The notes under the pieces were generated by a model. It ran no database searches and was not told where the DNA came from. It was given only the letters and a program-made list of their open reading frames with translations. From contig ML014117.1 of assembly GCA_003615045.1 (NCBI GenBank), positions 1 to 64,000 on the forward strand: a DNA stretch of 64,000 bases, written 5' to 3'. Positions 63,352-64,000 of the stretch are shown here, piece by piece (position 1 is the stretch's first letter; every line of letters begins with the position of its first letter). This DNA comes from Caulochytrium protostelioides (taxonomy: Eukaryota; Chytridiomycota; Caulochytriomycetes; Caulochytriales; Caulochytriaceae). Both the position numbers and the translations under genes were made by a program.

Positions 63352-64000
63352 ATGACCGCCACAAGCGCCGCGACGCGGTCCTTGGCCCGCGCCTTGAGCT
63401 CCGGCCGCGCCGCCATGACAGCCACCGCGACCACCGTCGACGCGACCGCCGCCGCGACCGCCGCCGCAGCCGCTGCGATGACGCCGTCCGCCGGATCGTC
63501 GTGGCCGAAGGCCCACCTCGTACCCACGAGCGGCACCTACCCGCGGGGCTTCCGCGTCGCAGGTCTCGCGAGCGGCGTCAAGAAGCACGGCAAGAAGGAT
63601 CTCGCGGTCGTCGTCTCGGACCACCCGTGCACGGCCGCGGCGGTGTTCACTCAGAACGCGTTCTCGGCGGCGCCCGTGAACGTGACGCGGCAGCAGCTCA
63701 CGCAGCGCGCGAACGCCGACTTCCACCAGCTCGTGGTCAACTCGGGCTGCGCCAACGCCTGCACCGGCGAGCGCGGGCTCGCGGATGCGCACAGGATGGT
63801 CGACCTCGTCAGCGGCGCCACGGGCCGCGAGGGCACGCTCGTGATGTCGACGGGCGTCATCGGGCAGCACCTTCAGATGGACAAGATCGGGCAGGGCATC
63901 GCGCAGGCGGTCGCCCAGGCCGAGACGAGCCACGACGCCTGGCTCCGCGTCTCCGAGGCGATCATGACCACCGATACGTTCCCGAAGCTCATGTCGCGCG
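63352..64000 (+). CDS. ARG7: Mitochondrial ornithine/glutamate N-acetyltransferase ArgJ (5' part)
   Basis: Partial: 216 codons before the window ends. ArgJ transfers acetyl groups from N-acetylornithine to glutamate in the arginine pathway, in the mitochondrial matrix of fungi. I start at the ATG at 63352, because it gives MTATSAATRSLARALSSGRA, a basic Ser/Ala presequence; an internal Met (63415) would lose it. The mature part shows family blocks: WPKAHLVPTSGTYPRGFRVA, VVVSDHPCTAAAVFTQNAFSAAPV, LVVNSGCANACTG (usually NSGNANACTG), TLVMSTGVIGQHLQM and AIMTTDTFPK. The self-cleavage site (K-G-x-G-M/ATM region) is beyond the window and cannot be checked. Bacteria, fungi and plants have ArgJ; animals do not. 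Confidence 0.92.
   Translation, partial: MTATSAATRSLARALSSGRAAMTATATTVDATAAATAAAAAAMTPSAGSSWPKAHLVPTSGTYPRGFRVAGLASGVKKHGKKDLAVVVSDHPCTAAAVFTQNAFSAAPVNVTRQQLTQRANADFHQLVVNSGCANACTGERGLADAHRMVDLVSGATGREGTLVMSTGVIGQHLQMDKIGQGIAQAVAQAETSHDAWLRVSEAIMTTDTFPKLMSR

Overview
This window is eukaryotic nuclear DNA. It carries about twenty single-copy housekeeping genes on both strands, several of them split by short GT-AG introns, and no operons or bacterial signals. The gene set (PAN3 with a zinc finger and a PAM2 motif, a Cym1-type protease, a Ubp15/USP7-type protease, mitochondrial ArgJ, gamma-SNAP, RBM26/Rmn1, CTNNBL1), the very high GC and the many in-frame hexamer repeats suggest an early-diverging, possibly zoosporic, fungus. 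That placement is my inference and not something the sequence proves.

Layout. At 1.4-21.4 kb there is a GC-rich, intron-poor run of plus-strand genes: PRP6 (tri-snRNP), a USP7/Ubp15 deubiquitinase, CLF1/crooked neck (NineTeen complex), CYM1 presequence protease and a mitochondrial PPR protein. At 22-34.5 kb there are gamma-SNAP, a large CorA-type membrane protein whose signature GMN reads GVN, an Mtm1/SLC25A39 carrier and a NIPA-type magnesium transporter, separated by long GC-rich spacers with trinucleotide repeats. At 36-45.9 kb there are two convergent pairs: PAN3 (six exons) against an RBM26/Rmn1-like gene, and COX10 against TRM5. At 47-53.5 kb base composition becomes more balanced and holds CTNNBL1, a protein-kinase-like pseudoenzyme and an F-box-like protein.

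The 53.6-57.85 kb segment is accessory. Two perfect 349-bp inverted repeats flank a broken Ty3/gypsy retroelement (RNase H tail on plus, integrase tail on minus), a frameshifted remnant of a Fanzor (eukaryotic TnpB-like) nuclease, and an apparently intact p24/TMED gene. From 58.5 kb to the end lie a seven-exon p47/Shp1 gene, VTI1 and the 5' part of the mitochondrial ornithine acetyltransferase gene, which runs off the window.

Functional themes are nuclear RNA processing (PRP6, CLF1, CTNNBL1, RBM26), mRNA deadenylation (PAN3), mitochondrial biogenesis (CYM1, PPR, COX10, Mtm1-like, TRM5, ArgJ) and membrane traffic (gamma-SNAP, p24, VTI1, p47). These are dispersed eukaryotic genes; I see no evidence that they form one pathway or cluster. 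Gene models, starts and splice sites were deduced by reading and have not been checked against transcripts.
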